A stretch of DNA of 64,000 bases from Lotus japonicus (lineage: Eukaryota; Streptophyta; Magnoliopsida; Fabales; Fabaceae). Under the pieces are notes generated by a model that had not been told where the DNA came from, ran no database searches, and worked only from the letters and a program-made list of their open reading frames with translations. Shown here piece by piece: positions 44,314 through 56,646 of the stretch (positions are counted from its first letter, which is position 1; the number at the start of each line of letters is the position of its first letter). The stretch is from assembly GCF_012489685.1 (NCBI RefSeq), contig NC_080042.1, forward strand, positions 31,439,158-31,503,157, written 5' to 3'. The translations under genes were made by a program, and so were the position numbers.

Positions 44314-47300
44314 TTACCTTGGACCAGATAACTCAACTGCATGAAGATTTTCAGTTGAGTCAACTATCCAATCAGAATTGGGATGTGGGGCTAGCTCCAT
44401 CTCCTGGCGGAGAATTTCCACCTTTTGCCACTCATCCCATCTTTCTGCCAAGCCATCACCTTCAAGCATACGCACCACCTCTGACATTTTAGGCCGGTCC
44501 ATAGGGGAACCTTGAGTGCAAAGGAGTGCAACCTGGATTAACTGTTCTACCTCAGCTTCTATGTAATTGTTGTGGAGATCAGGATCAACCAGCATTTCTA
44601 GTTTTTTCTCTTTCAGAAGTCCTTTTACCTATAAAGAATATATTCAGATGTATAAGACTTGGAAATGACAATACTACTACAGAAAAATACATCCACAGAC
44701 ATGCGAACGATGCTCAACTATGAATACCAAACAGAATATAATGAAGAGTCTGTTTGGAAAAGAATCTTTCTCCTCGTTTTACATGTCAAAACAAAAAAGT
44801 AACCAGGGATATATCCTTCTACTAAATGGAACAATTTCAGTTTCAGTTCACTTAGAAATATGCTTAAAATATGTGACAGTTTCATGGCATATTATGAATG
44901 CATACTTCAAATGAAAAACTGTCAATGTTAAACACCGTATGCTTATATCCTTCAGCCTAACTAACTGTTCTTCCCTAAATCAAATGAAGGAAGCAAGTTA
45001 TTGACCTTATAACAGTAGTGGATGACGTTCTTAACCTTAATGACAACCTAAATCTTTCTCCTCGTTTTACATGTCAAAACAAAAAAGTAACCAGGGATAT
45101 ATCCTTCTACTAAATGGAACAATTTCAGTTTCAGTTCACTTAGAAATATGCTTAAAATATGTGACAGTTTCATGGCATATTATGAATGCATACTTCAAAT
45201 GAAAAACTGTCAATGTTAAACACCGTATGCTTATATCCTTCAGCTTAACTAACTGTTCTTCCCTAAATCAAATGAAGGAAGCAAGTTATTGACCTTATAA
45301 CAGTAGTGGATGACGTTCTTAACCTTAATGACAACCTAATTTTCATAGCCTGCACACGAAGTGCTTAAGATAGAACTTGTTTACTCCTGCACGGTCCAGC
45401 AGGTTTATTCATACATATCCCTCTCAATAAAAAGGACAAGCATTTCCAAAACAATAGGAAAATCAGAATTAGTAAACGCTACTGCTGGCAAAGGAAAAAG
45501 CCAAAGAAGTAAACATTTTCCATCCCCTTCAACATTTATGGGTAGAATTACACTTCCTAAGCCATAATAGTTAGTGGGTTGCAAGAAATTTAACAGTTAA
45601 CATATAAATATAATCAATGTCAACATACCCAGTCAAGCAACATAACATCATCATCATTTGCAAGCCGAGCTAGGTCAAACGCTCTTTGTCCAGTGATCAG
45701 CTCCAGAAGCATTATACCATACCCAAAGACATCTGTTTTCTCTGAAGATTTACCAGTAGATAGGTACTCTGGAGCTATGTGCCCAATTGTGCCCCGCACA
45801 GCAGTTGTCACATGGGTGTCCTTGTAGTCCATTAGCCTGGCCAACCCAAAGTCCCCAACAACAGCCTCAAACTCCTCATCCAACAATATGTTCGCAGCTT
45901 TCACATCACGATGAATAATCTTTGGGTCACAATGCTCATGCAAATATGAAAGACCCCGCGCTGATCCCAAAGCTATCTGTTTCCTTGATGGCCAATCAAG
46001 GGGCTTTTGATGTTCTGGGCGCTCTAGAGTAATGCAAATACAAGATCACAAGGCAATGTTAAAATAGGGAAAATCACGTAGACTCAAGTTAGGCATCAAA
46101 AGATATAGCTGACTCACACTCACTAGTAAAAATTTAATTCATTTACTTGTGATTTGGTTTGGCCTAAGTCATTTCACTTATAATCTGTAGAATGTAACAC
46201 CGTAGTATTAAACAAATTAGGGCTTTCTTGGTATCTTTGTTATTAATACTCTAAATGCATAAAGCAGTTGAGTTTTTTATTTATACCTTTCTCTTCTCTT
46301 TCTAGGTTGACCATTGGATTTATTTTGTTTACATTGTTTAAGAAATTGAAAATTCAAGTGGGGAATCTTTCTCCAAGCCAAAGGATTACAAAATCTATCA
46401 GTGAAGTTAATGGCAATTATTCATTAACACTTGAACCCAAAAAAATGCTAGACTTCAATGCTTAATGTGTAGACTGTAGAAAAACACGAAAAAGAAAAGA
46501 AAAGAGCTAATGCTTGAGTGGTTTTTGACTTATTTACTATATTCCTGACTTTGCTAAACGTTATTTTATTGACAGAAGTCTTGGGACTTCACTAGAAGTT
46601 CTTTTAAACCATAGGTGACACAAGTGAACTTGGCCAAACCACGGGTGTACAGATATAAACCACAACTTAACAATTTCATTATTATTATTATTATTATTCT
46701 TTCAACAGGCGAGAGCTGGAGCACCTTACAACTATATATTTTTGTACCTGGTGATGAGGAAGAGGTAGAAGTGAAAGACTAGAGGAACTGTAACTACCAC
46801 AATGAGGGGGGCTTAAGAAAGGGAAGTGTGGATTTTCTAAGAAAGTAAAAGCCAAACTGATATCATAGTTAAACTCATTTCCATCCCCTGAAAACCTCAA
46901 GTTACTCCTCAGCAAAAGACCAGAGTACAAGCTTTTACACAAGGTATGTTCTATTTTGTTACTTAAACAGCCTAAGACATTCCATAAAGTCTAGGGGAGG
47001 AAAATGCAAACAACCTACCTCTTAAGCATGAGGCAACGCTTCCATTAGCCATGTAAGGATAAACAAGGAGCCTTTCAGTCGGCGTCATACAGAACCCACG
47101 TAAACGGAGGAGATTTCGATGCACAGCCATGCTGATCATTTCTACTTCAGTCTGAAACTGAAGCTCCCCACCAGGTGTGCGCTCTTCTTTCAATCTTTTC
47201 ACAGCAACCAATGTACCATCTGCCAAGCGTCCTTTGTAAACTTTACCAAATCCTCCCCTTCCAAGAATGTTCTTATTGCTGAAAGTATCTGTTGCAACTT

Positions 47301-50300
47301 GTAGTTCTCGTAGCGAGAATCTCTTAAGCTGCCCAAGATGTACTTCCGGATCCTCTTCACCTGCAAATAGACGCAAGGAAGTTAAAATCCATCTAGTTAA
47401 TTTGTTCAAGCAATGCAGTATTCATTCAGATGCGATAGCTCACCAGGCACATCAAAGAAAAATTCTTGTGGTTTCCTTCGACGCCACCATGCAAACGCAA
47501 TTGCAGGAACAGCAAATAATAGAGCAGCACCTGCAGCTACTCCTCCCGCTATTGCACCAGTGGCACCACTACCTCCTGTAATTAAATACAGTAAGGTGGG
47601 ACCATGAGTGCTTTTATCTCGAAGTTTCAGAGAATATAAATAACAACACAACTTTAAAAATGTAGTAAAAACAGAGATTGAACCTTTTATAAGATATAGC
47701 TGACCAAGGATCTAGGAAGCAACAACACAACAGGGGACACCAGACATAGACATGACACAACAAATTAAAATAATAAGGACGCAACACAGCTTGAATACAT
47801 TATATAAAATAATATGAAGTAAGGGCTACTAAGTGTCTGTTTGAATACAAGTTGCTCTAAAAGAACTTTCAAGCTACCAGAACAACCAAGTTCCTTTACT
47901 TTTTCTCTCGAAACTCATGTGATTGTGCTTTCACATTGGAGAAAACTGGTTTCCAAAAATGCTCTAAAACATTGAATGAGGAAACACCATACTCAGGTAC
48001 ATAATTAAATGCCAATTAATAAATACTAAAAAAGAACAAGTGACGGAACATGACCAGTCATTGTAACCACATCAGGCGTAAAAGTTTAAATAGCCACCAC
48101 CATATGTTTAACACAAGGTTTAATTTAAAATCCAGGCTAAGAAAACAGCTTGGACTTGGATAACTAAAAGCAATAGCAATAGAAAATATGCCAAACTTGT
48201 ACATAACTTCTATCTACTCTCAAAGCTTCAAAACAGCAATAAAGATAACCTGGAGTTGAGATAGGGGGCGGTGGGACAAATGGGGGAGGAGGAGAAAATG
48301 GAGGAGATCCAGGACAAGGGTGCCCAGTGACAGGGCCACATAGATCCAAGTTATTGGTAAAACTACAAGAAGGGCAGTTCAATTAGAAATCTTTAACAGC
48401 TCGGGAATAAATGCAAGAATAGCTTAAAGCTGAGTAAATTACCTGATAGGAGTGAATAATGAGAAGGAGCCATTATCAGGAACCACACCTGAGAGACGGT
48501 TATTAGACAAATCCCTACAATTTAACAAGATTGAGAACAATAAATAAGCAGTGTAAATAAATGTCGAGGAGGGAAATAAACCACATATGTTGAGCAAAAC
48601 TAGCACTTACAGCACTTGGAGAGCTGAAATATTAGTTAGTGGCATGGGAATAGGACCCGTCAAGCTGTTATTATTAAGCCGGCTATCCTTGGACAAACAG
48701 ACAAGGAAAGCAGTATTAGATCTACAGAGATACCAAGAAAAATAACATATTCAAAGGCACCAAAACATTAAACAAGCTTTTACAGTTTCGCCGTTTGACA
48801 GAAAAATGATAGCAATTTATATCAAAGTAACAACAGATATCAATTACATGATAGTAATTTTGGGATGATAGATATGAATAGCATGAAATTTCTTTCTCTA
48901 AGAACAGATCTAACTCACTATTTCAAGAAGCATTTGGAACTAAAAATGATACCCTTGTTTATAAATTATAACTGTCAAATAGCATATTTCAAGTTTGTAT
49001 AGCACTCCAGTTAATACACAGAATTGACATCAAACCCTAAATCATAGTTGGATGTGATTAATCTAGGGTTTAGATTTGTTATAATCCATAAGAGTTTGTT
49101 GTATCATCTCAACCCAACATTTGACATCAGGAAGATGGCACTTTAGCTTATACCAAGAATGTCAACATATACTCACAGGAAACGCAATTTGGATAGCTTG
49201 CCCAATGAATCAGGGATAGGACCACTGAAATGGTTTAGGTACAGATCCAAGCTCACCAAGCTAGTAAGATTCCCCAAGTCACTTGGAATTGGACCACTAA
49301 TGTTATTGCTGTAGAGTTCCCTGTTATGGAACAGAAATGTATTAAAAAATATGAAGAACTCAAATATTTAAATTAACATTAAGTGTTAAAATCAGCATCA
49401 AGTTAATTTCATAATAACTTCAAGAATTTTATAAGTGAAACTACTAGGCCATCCCCTAATATGTTTAAAGAGCACGCTCCAGTAATCAGAATAAGAGTAA
49501 TGCAGCTGCAAAAGTTATAAAAGTTATTTAAAAGAATTAATGGTGATGAAATTGTGCAACTATTTTCTTCAGGCCGAAATCAAATGTACATACAAATACA
49601 GGAAAATCCGATCATGGATAAAATCTAAAAAAGGCCCTTTTCAAATATTAGAACATTTAGAATATGATCCACAGAAACCCAAAATGCAAAAAGCCTCAGA
49701 GTACCTCTTATGAAACATCCAATCAAGTCAAATGCAACTTCTGAACCTCATTAATTAATAATAGCAATACCTTACTGGATGACTCATTGCGGCAAGGACA
49801 AAACTTAAAACAGAGAATAATCATGTACATAACATAGCCTTGGATATTATAGGACTTATCGGCCATTAAGACTATATTAGTAGAAAAATACTGTTCCACA
49901 ATGATTTCAGCTTATATGCAACTCTATTGAAATGACAATATACAAACTGGACTGTATTTCTCCAAATGATTAGAAGGTCTTTCTAATACTACAATTGTAT
50001 AGAAGATTTAACTATCAACTGAATATTAACAAAAAGGAAGTTAAGGCACAGACAACCCATCATTAACCAAGTCCATATAAGAGTAACATACAAATACTGT
50101 AAGTTCTTGAGTTGGCCAAGCTGAGGAACAAGTTGACCAGATAGAGCAGCATTTCCCAGATCACTGATGTCAGACCAGAGCAAAGAAACATGAAAAGAAA
50201 AATGTCAAATCCCATATGAAATTAAGCTGTGCAAAGTTTCACAAACAGAATGAACATGTATATAAAAGATATCAAGGAACATTAAGCTTACACTCTTATG

Positions 50301-51209
50301 ACACTATTATCATTGTTGCATGTTACATGAAACCACGTACATGGATTGACCAGTGTAGGGTCCCAACTTTGCAAAACATTGTTAGGGTCTTGTAAATTTG
50401 TCCTGAGGCCATGTAATGCATCCCCTATTTCAAAATACAAGAACATAAGATCAGATGGTGTAAAATCAAAAGTCAAATTACACTTGGGGATCAAGTCACT
50501 CATGATCATCCCCAGATGCCAAGTTGCAAGAAAAATTAGCTAGACACTACAGCTAAGAATGCACCATCTTGATTGAATTTGAGAAATACATTTTCAAGCC
50601 GAATAAAAACAAAAGGAGGTCCAACAGTATCTGAATCAGCACATTAGGATAAGCCAACCAATTAGAAAAATAAGTATAAATAATCAAGGATGGAAAAAAC
50701 AAAACAGCACAATGAACACAGTTCCTATTCCATTCGAGTACACATTCATTTTGCCGTTTTTATTACTCAAAGCTAATCGGCATAACGCATACATAGAGCA
50801 ACTTAGAGAGTACACAGTGGATAGACATTATCATCAAACGCTCTCCAAGAGGACATCTCGTACCCAAAAAAGAAAAAACAATGACCCCATCGTAATCATT
50901 TTATCACTTTCATATACACAACCACTAGATAAAACACAACACAAATAGCAATGCTGAATGAAATGCCAAACCAACTAGCAGACTCACACAGCATACACAA
51001 TACAACCCTTTTAATGTGTTCAACCCATTTTCTAAACTCAAAAAACATAATCAATCAAATACTTAGCAAACAAGCAAAAGAACAACTCACAAAGGGTAAT
51101 AATAATTTGAATACAAACCTTCCATGTTAGCAGAAATGAGCCACCATAATGGGTGAGCAAAGAAAACCCACCAGATGAAAACTGAACCCCTGAGCTTCCT
51201 CTCCATCAT
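44314..51209 (-). CDS. SERK: SERK-family LRR receptor-like kinase, complete, 11 exons
   Basis: Exons by transcript order (plus coordinates): 51119-51209, 50292-50424, 50092-50163, 49177-49320, 48611-48682, 48443-48514, 48250-48362, 47444-47575, 47019-47360, 45629-46023, 44314-44628. All have GT-AG borders and phases fit, giving 1881 nt or 626 residues, the usual SERK size. Features: signal peptide (1 to about 28, Trp-rich); LRR N-cap with [10 protein letters not shown]; LRRs on 72- and 144-nt exons; the SERK-specific Pro-rich box (about 205-230); membrane segment (about 240-262); kinase with [11 protein letters not shown] (about 310-320), VAVK, HRD (428-430), DFG (448-450), APE (474-476); C-terminus ELSGPR. 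SERKs are plasma-membrane co-receptors for LRR receptors of brassinosteroid, peptide and immune signals. The ELSGPR end favours SERK1/2 over BAK1. The alternative ATG is one codon downstream. Confidence 0.95.
44763..45338. repeat. 288-bp tandem duplication in SERK intron 10
   Basis: Unit 1 is 44763-45050 and unit 2 is 45051-45338, both from AATCTTTCTCC to TGACAACCTA. I see one difference (CAGCCTAACT versus CAGCTTAACT). It lies wholly within the intron 44629-45628, so coding is untouched. Confidence 0.92.
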
Positions 51210-51654
51210 CAGAGTTCAGAGACTAACTAACTAGATCCAGAATATACCTCACGCCCCAATTCACCATCACAAATGCCACAAAACCCTAATTCAGATAAAC
51301 CGTGCACAGCAGCAGCACACTACTCAAAAGAACACGATCTCACCAAAAATACAACAACCACAACCAGATTAAGAAAAATCAATCAAATAAAGAAAGAAAC
51401 AAGAATCATAATAATGACATTTTCCCACATTTTATTTTCATAAAAAATGCAACAAAATCTCTGTGCCCTTGAATATTGATGATGAAAGAAGAAACTTTTG
51501 ATTTTTATTTTGTTTCTCTTTCTGAATGAAGCTGGTAAGTGAAAAAGATTATTGTTAACTTTTTTCGAGTGAGGCGTGCGCAGAGAGAGTGTGTTTGAGT
51601 GAGTGAGGCTGCCCGAACGGTGCTGACCGCTGCCCGGTTCCCAGTCAAAGCGGC

Positions 51655-51720
51655 TTGGCGCTCTATCTATCCTGCTGGAAAGCGACCTGAGGCAAAACCC
51701 CCGTTTATATGGTCAGAATG
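51655..51720 (-). promoter_or_regulatory. Likely SERK core promoter
   Basis: On the minus strand ATATAAAC (plus 51703-51710) is a plausible TATA box about 500 bases before the ATG. Downstream of it lies a GA/CT-rich leader (plus about 51570-51605, GCAGAGAGAGTGTG) typical of plant 5' UTRs. A 5'-UTR intron cannot be ruled out. Confidence 0.4.
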
Positions 51721-51777
51721 GGAATGACTTAGGTGGGTCCCACGCCTACCCTTTCCACTCGACAGCTTTTTGCTTAG

Positions 51778-53160
51778 TTTTTTTCTTTTTTTTTTATAAG
51801 CAATGAAAAATATATTGAAAGGAAGTACAAGGGGTACTTCAATCCCAATACATAAAGAGGAAGAAAAGGAAAAAACTAGCAAAGTGTAGAGATAAAATAG
51901 TGCCTACAAAGCCTCAAGTCACACACACATAAACTCACCCCTGCAACTACATGGAAAAGATCAAAGAAAATAACCTCATTAAAACCTTACTAGGAAAAAC
52001 CCCCTTGGGAAAACCTAGTGAAGGAAAAAAAGTACTATTTTCTAAGATCAAAGGGAATTCCATGAAGAGCAAATACGGGAAACCCACCCAAAACAAGAGC
52101 ACCAAGACCAAGCTGTGGACAAGGATAACCAACATAGATACTCGAAAAAGTCAAAACTCCAGCACCTAAGAAAAATTCCTTCATAAATCAACACAGCACC
52201 CCATCCAGCTCCTCAATCAAAATACAATACCAGCAACCACATACTCAAAACCAGCAGCCCAAATCAAGTAGTTACATATCAGAAAGACAAGCCAAAGGCT
52301 CCAAGAGCCACTCTGAATAGGCATGAAGGAACATCCTATTTTTAGCTCTTAACCATTCCCAAGCCTTATGTTGAATCATATCAAAGACAGCAGTAGAATC
52401 AAAGGAAACTCCCCTGAAAATTGCACCATTTCTTCCATTCCAAATCTGGAAAATCACTGCCAGCCAGATTAATGCAAGACCTGTTTTATTTGAACAACAC
52501 ATAGCACCCACAAATTGATTGAAGTGATCCAGCGAAGAGCCAGGGAAAACAAATTTAAAACCTAGCCACTTCAACACGAGGGACCAGACCTGCGAAGAGC
52601 ATGCACAAGAAAAAAATAGATGGAAGGTAGATTCAGCAGCACTAGAGCATAAAGAACAAAGCACCTCACCAACAAGAACATTCCTCTTGAATAAATTAGT
52701 TTTTGATGCAATCTTATCAAGTAAAACGCGTCATCCCAAGGCAATAGCATTAGAGGGAGCTGAAATCTTCCACAAACATTTAAAAGCATCCTCCTCCAAT
52801 TCTGGATGATGATCAATAATAGCCTCATACGCTGAACTCACTGAAAATCGGCCTTCACTCTCTTTAATCCATACCCAAGCATCCCTCCTTCCCCTCACCG
52901 GATTAAAACTTGAATTGATTTTATTCAAGGCTTCAAACTGACATTGAGTTTCTCCCTGCAAATTTTCAGACCAACTAAAAGTCCAAACCCAGCCATTGTC
53001 ACCCCACGAACCCATCTCAATTACCTTCTTATCTTGCTGAGTAGACAATATAATGCAAACAATGCAGGGAATTTAACTTTAAAAGTACCTACACCCAACC
53101 ATTCATCCACCCAGAAAAGAGTATCATCTCCCTCCCCTAGCCTACGATTAGGTGATAGAA
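51778..53160 (-). mobile_element. 5'-truncated L1 LINE, minus strand
   Basis: The minus strand holds the end of an L1 ORF2 with the RVT zinc-binding domain. Parts: EGDDTLFWVDEWLG (about 53115-53155, another frame), DAWVWIKESEGRFSVSSAYE (53048-52731), then CSLCSSAAESTFHLFFSCACSSQVW and WLAVIFQIWNGRNGAIF (52664-52272). At least two frameshifts. A 3' UTR with AGGTTTTCCCAAGGGGG follows and ends in an A-run (plus T-run 51778-51795). The RT core is missing through 5' truncation. It stops about 70 bases from the presumed SERK TATA box. Confidence 0.85.
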
Positions 53161-53690
53161 GAACTTGAAGATGATGGAAAGGAAAGAGATATTAAAGAGA
53201 TTCGTTGCCAAAATAATTTTAAATTGAAAAACATGACTCTTAATAGTTTTTTTTTCTCACATCCTTAAAATCTGATTGGTTAACGGTGTAAGAAAACTTT
53301 ACACCGTCGATGCATAAAAATTAATAGTTATTTCCATCATCTTCAAGTTTGATTGGTTGACGATGTAGGTGCATCATTCTTTTTCTCAATAGTTAATAGA
53401 GAAAATGTGAAAGGAAATTTTTTATTCCATTGAATAGCTTTATTTGGTAGAGAAGAGAGTAGAGAGGATGAAAGTTGAGTAGGGAGAAAGAGGTAAGAAA
53501 TATAAGAGATTTAGGGTGTGTTTGGTTAGAAGAGAAAGTGAGAGGAAACAAAAGATGAAGGAAAGAAAGAGAAAGGAAAGAAAGAAAAATGAAAGTGAGA
53601 TGATTCTTTAGATTGTGTGGTTTGATAAAAAAGTGAAGAAAAAAAGGGTCATATTTATGAAATGACATAACTATCCATATATAAACATAG
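53161..53690. other. Intergenic with small hairpin repeat
   Basis: GGTGTAAGAAAACTTTACACC (about 53286-53305, near-perfect hairpin), flanked by GATTGGTTAACGG and GATTGGTTGACGATG, looks like a MITE remnant. At about 53515-53640 an AG-rich stretch after GTGTGTTTGGTTAGAAG resembles one MITE arm. Confidence 0.4.
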
Positions 53691-54945
53691 GGTGCCAACT
53701 AGGGTGGGGAAGTTTTAAAATGGTCCACCGGTGGACCAAGGGTCACACTAGTAATTTACAAAATAAAAATATAAAAAAAATTAAATTTAAAAAAAAATCC
53801 TCCGGATCTCCAACGAGATTGAACTCTTGCAGCAACTCCTTGAAGTTCAACCATGGCTTCTCCCAAACCTTAGCTTCATAAATCTGTTTCTTCCCAGTTC
53901 CCACCATCATTTACCTCTAACTTGATGACATACAAGGCACCAACAACCACTTGCTGTGTAGCACTAACCACCCTTCCAAATTCCATAAGCATATTCTGCG
54001 CACACACACACACAACCATCACCAATCAAACCCAGACGAAGCCACATGTTGTTGGGCTTGGAAGAATAGTAAGGATAAGCATTTTCAATAGAGGCAGCCG
54101 CCGCCCGGAACACGCAGTTGCAGGTCGGCGGGCTCGCCGGAAATCACCTCCGGCGGCGGCTCACGGCGGAGGGCGGCGGAACGACAAATCGGTTTAGGGA
54201 TTTTGTTGCGGACGATGAGGAGAGTGCAATGGCGGTGTTGGTTTCTCCAAATGATGGTGATTCACCAAAAATCGAGGGTTGAAGGTGGCGGTGGTTAGGG
54301 TTCTGTCTTCTCTGTTTTACGATGGGGGGATCGAGGCTTGAAGATGTGCGAGTTCGATCTGGCTTGCTTCCTCTTCTCTTCGATATGGGTTTCTTCCTCC
54401 TCCCTTCGATCTGGCCGCGAGAAAGAAAGAAGCAGATCAGGATCTGGAACGATAATGGTCATTTTTCGTTTTTGATTTGAAGCAGCATTGTTAACTTTTC
54501 ATTTTTTCTGAAATTCGTATAAAAGAAATGAAGATGATAAGGTTTGAGAAGAAAATTAGAGATTTGGGATTAGGAATTACAGAATTAGGATTGTTATTGG
54601 GCCTTGTTATTGATTTTTCGCCATGTCTAGTAAATGTACCATAACCATTTCAACAAAGGTGTCTCTGATTTGAGATGTCCTGTACGTAGCTCAGTGCTTG
54701 GGTGCTATCAGATTGAGGTTGAGGTTCTGAACAATGAAGAACCACTGAGAAGGAGAAGAAGATGGGTAAATGCAGAACCAGTGAGAAGGGAGAAGAAGAT
54801 AGGTGTGTTTACACTTTTGCCCTTTTATCGTCCATCAAATCCTGGCCATTCAAATAAAGAATATTCCAAGATTCTTAAATCCAACGGTGTTAAAGCCTGG
54901 TCCACTGGTGGACCATTTTGAAACTTCCCCACCCTAGTGGGCACC
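53691..54945. mobile_element. Pack-MULE candidate, 1255 bp
   Basis: Ends are inverted repeats of about 48 bp starting GGTGCC(A/C)ACTAGGGTGGGGAAG and running to a palindromic TGGTCCACCGGTGGACCA. The flanks TAAACATAG and TAAACGGTG would be a worn 9-bp TSD. Inside are a phytocystatin exon (minus strand) and an unrelated GC-rich piece (54090-54190). No transposase. Confidence 0.7.
53800..53995 (-). pseudogene. Captured phytocystatin (cysteine protease inhibitor) exon
   Basis: After an acceptor-like GTGTGCGCAG the minus strand reads [24 protein letters not shown]..., then, after a frameshift, [21 protein letters not shown]. The QVVVG loop and the PW pair are the two papain-binding elements of plant cystatins, and the acceptor lies where cystatin genes commonly have an intron, before the N-A-L-L-E-F block. 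The N-terminal exon with the LARFAV motif is absent. As it stands it cannot make an inhibitor. Confidence 0.75.
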
Positions 54946-55050
54946 TAAACGGTGTATGTAAAAACTATTTTCAAGAAAAAAATGTAAAACAAAATTATTA
55001 CTATTGTTTTTACTTTCCATATATTATATATTTTATACAAAATATATAAA

Positions 55051-55315
55051 AGGCTAAAAAGCACTTTTGGCCCCTGATGTTCAAGTTTGTGCAAATTCTG
55101 CCCCTACTCTATTTTTGTCGATGTTTTACCCCTCATGTTTTCAAACAGTGCATCGTCTACCCCTCATGTTTTCAAACAGTGCACCGTCTACCCCTCCGTC
55201 AGGGGTAGACAGTGCACTGTTTGAAAACATGAGGGGTAGAAACATCGACAAAAATAGATAGGGGCAGAATTTGCACAAACTTGAAACATCAGGGGCCAAA
55301 AATGCTTTTTAGCCT
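55051..55315. mobile_element. Fold-back MITE, copy 1 (265 bp)
   Basis: Nearly the whole unit is an inverted repeat, AGGCTAAAAAGCACTTTTGG to the complement ending TTTTTAGCCT. Inner parts repeat CCCCTCATGTTTTCAAACAG. The flanks share ATATAAA on both sides (7 bp), an uncertain TSD in AT-rich DNA. Confidence 0.75.
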
Positions 55316-55581
55316 ATATAAAATATGAACGTTTTTCCATAGAGATACTACCTGTTCAGAGAAAGATTGGGGTGAGATGTTTTTTTTGACTTTTTTCATA
55401 AAGCTAGTAACATTTTTTTTCATTTGATGATGGGCAATATAGTAAATTTGAATTAAAATCTGGAATCTTTTGTTTTCTCCCCGGTTGTGGAAGGAAAGGT
55501 TTTGGATGTGGGGCCCACAGATTTTTTCCTTTCCCTTCCTTCAAATTATGGAACCAATCAGGGGAAGGATATCGTTTTTCG

Positions 55582-56613
55582 TAAGGGTGTTCGCGGTTCG
55601 GTTTTGATTGTTTTTAGGTGAAACCAAAAATCAATCAAATCAAAATTCATTGGTTTGGTTTCGATCAATTGTTAGCAAAAAAAATTTCAAAACCAAACCG
55701 ATCCGATCCGATTATGAACGGTTTGGATCGGTTCGGTTCATCAGTTTCACAACATTTTTTTTAGTGAATATGTATTCCACAACTTTAAATATATAGAAAA
55801 CACATATGATTCACAACTTAATAATGCATAAAAATGGCAAATTAATAACTCAATTATAGTTTAATCACAAATTCATAATTCATAATTCATAATCTACCAC
55901 TTAAGTACTTAATAATGTAGAAATGCTTAAAGTAGTATTTAATATTAGTACCATTACAAATTAATAATAGAAAACAAAAACATAATATATCTAACAAACA
56001 TAAAAAGTCTAATTAACAATATTTCTTCAAAACATTTCTTTAGTAAATATATTGGATATTGGATTGGGCGAGACCCTAGGGTCCCTCGCCCAGAAGCACT
56101 GGCCTAAGGCGAGGAGCGGACCAGGGACTTGGGCCTTCATCCTGGAGGCCTAATCGGCCCATTATGATGATTTAGAGGCACTAAGCCCAACTCCCCCAGC
56201 TATAAATAGGGGAGGGGTACCAAATGTAAAGGACTCTTAGCTCATTTGTGAAATAACAAGATTGAAATTCAGTTATTCTCTCTCCAAAGTGGTTACGTTC
56301 TCATTCTCTCTAGGAATCTCACATCACGGTTCCTTACACCTTAGGTACTATACCTCATCTCAATGTTCATGATGGAACATATATATATATATATATATAT
56401 TTAAATATTTTATAAACAAATATATATCATCGGTTCGGTTCATCGGTTAATTGGTTTTTAATTTTTCAAACGTGAACCGAACCAATCTTCATTGATTTTT
56501 ATCAGTTTGGATCGGTTTTTAACCGAATAACAAAAAAAAAACCAATCCAATTGCTTTGGTTCAGTTCGGTTCGTCGGTTTCATCGGATTGATCCGATCCG
56601 ATGAACACCCCTA
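55582..56613. mobile_element. hAT-like non-autonomous element, about 0.7 kb plus insert
   Basis: TIRs are TAAGGGTGTTCGCGG and TAGGGGTGTTCATCGG. The 8-bp TSD GTTTTTCG lies at 55574-55581 and 56614-56621, as expected for hAT. Subterminal zones are packed with GGTTCGGTT / AACCGAACC in both orientations. There is no transposase. A small LTR (56053-56379) is nested inside. Confidence 0.75.
56053..56379 (+). mobile_element. Small solo LTR nested in the hAT-like element
   Basis: TGGATATTGG to GATGGAACA, 327 bp, with a clear promoter CTATAAATAGGGGAGG (about 56200-56215) and a leader. The flanks TATAT on both sides could be the TSD, but the site is TA-rich. It starts after a GC-rich near-palindrome GGGCGAGACCCTAGGGTCCC. 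No internal element sequence. Confidence 0.55.
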
Positions 56614-56646
56614 GTTTTTCGTGCTATCTTTCCCTCCTTCTATCTG

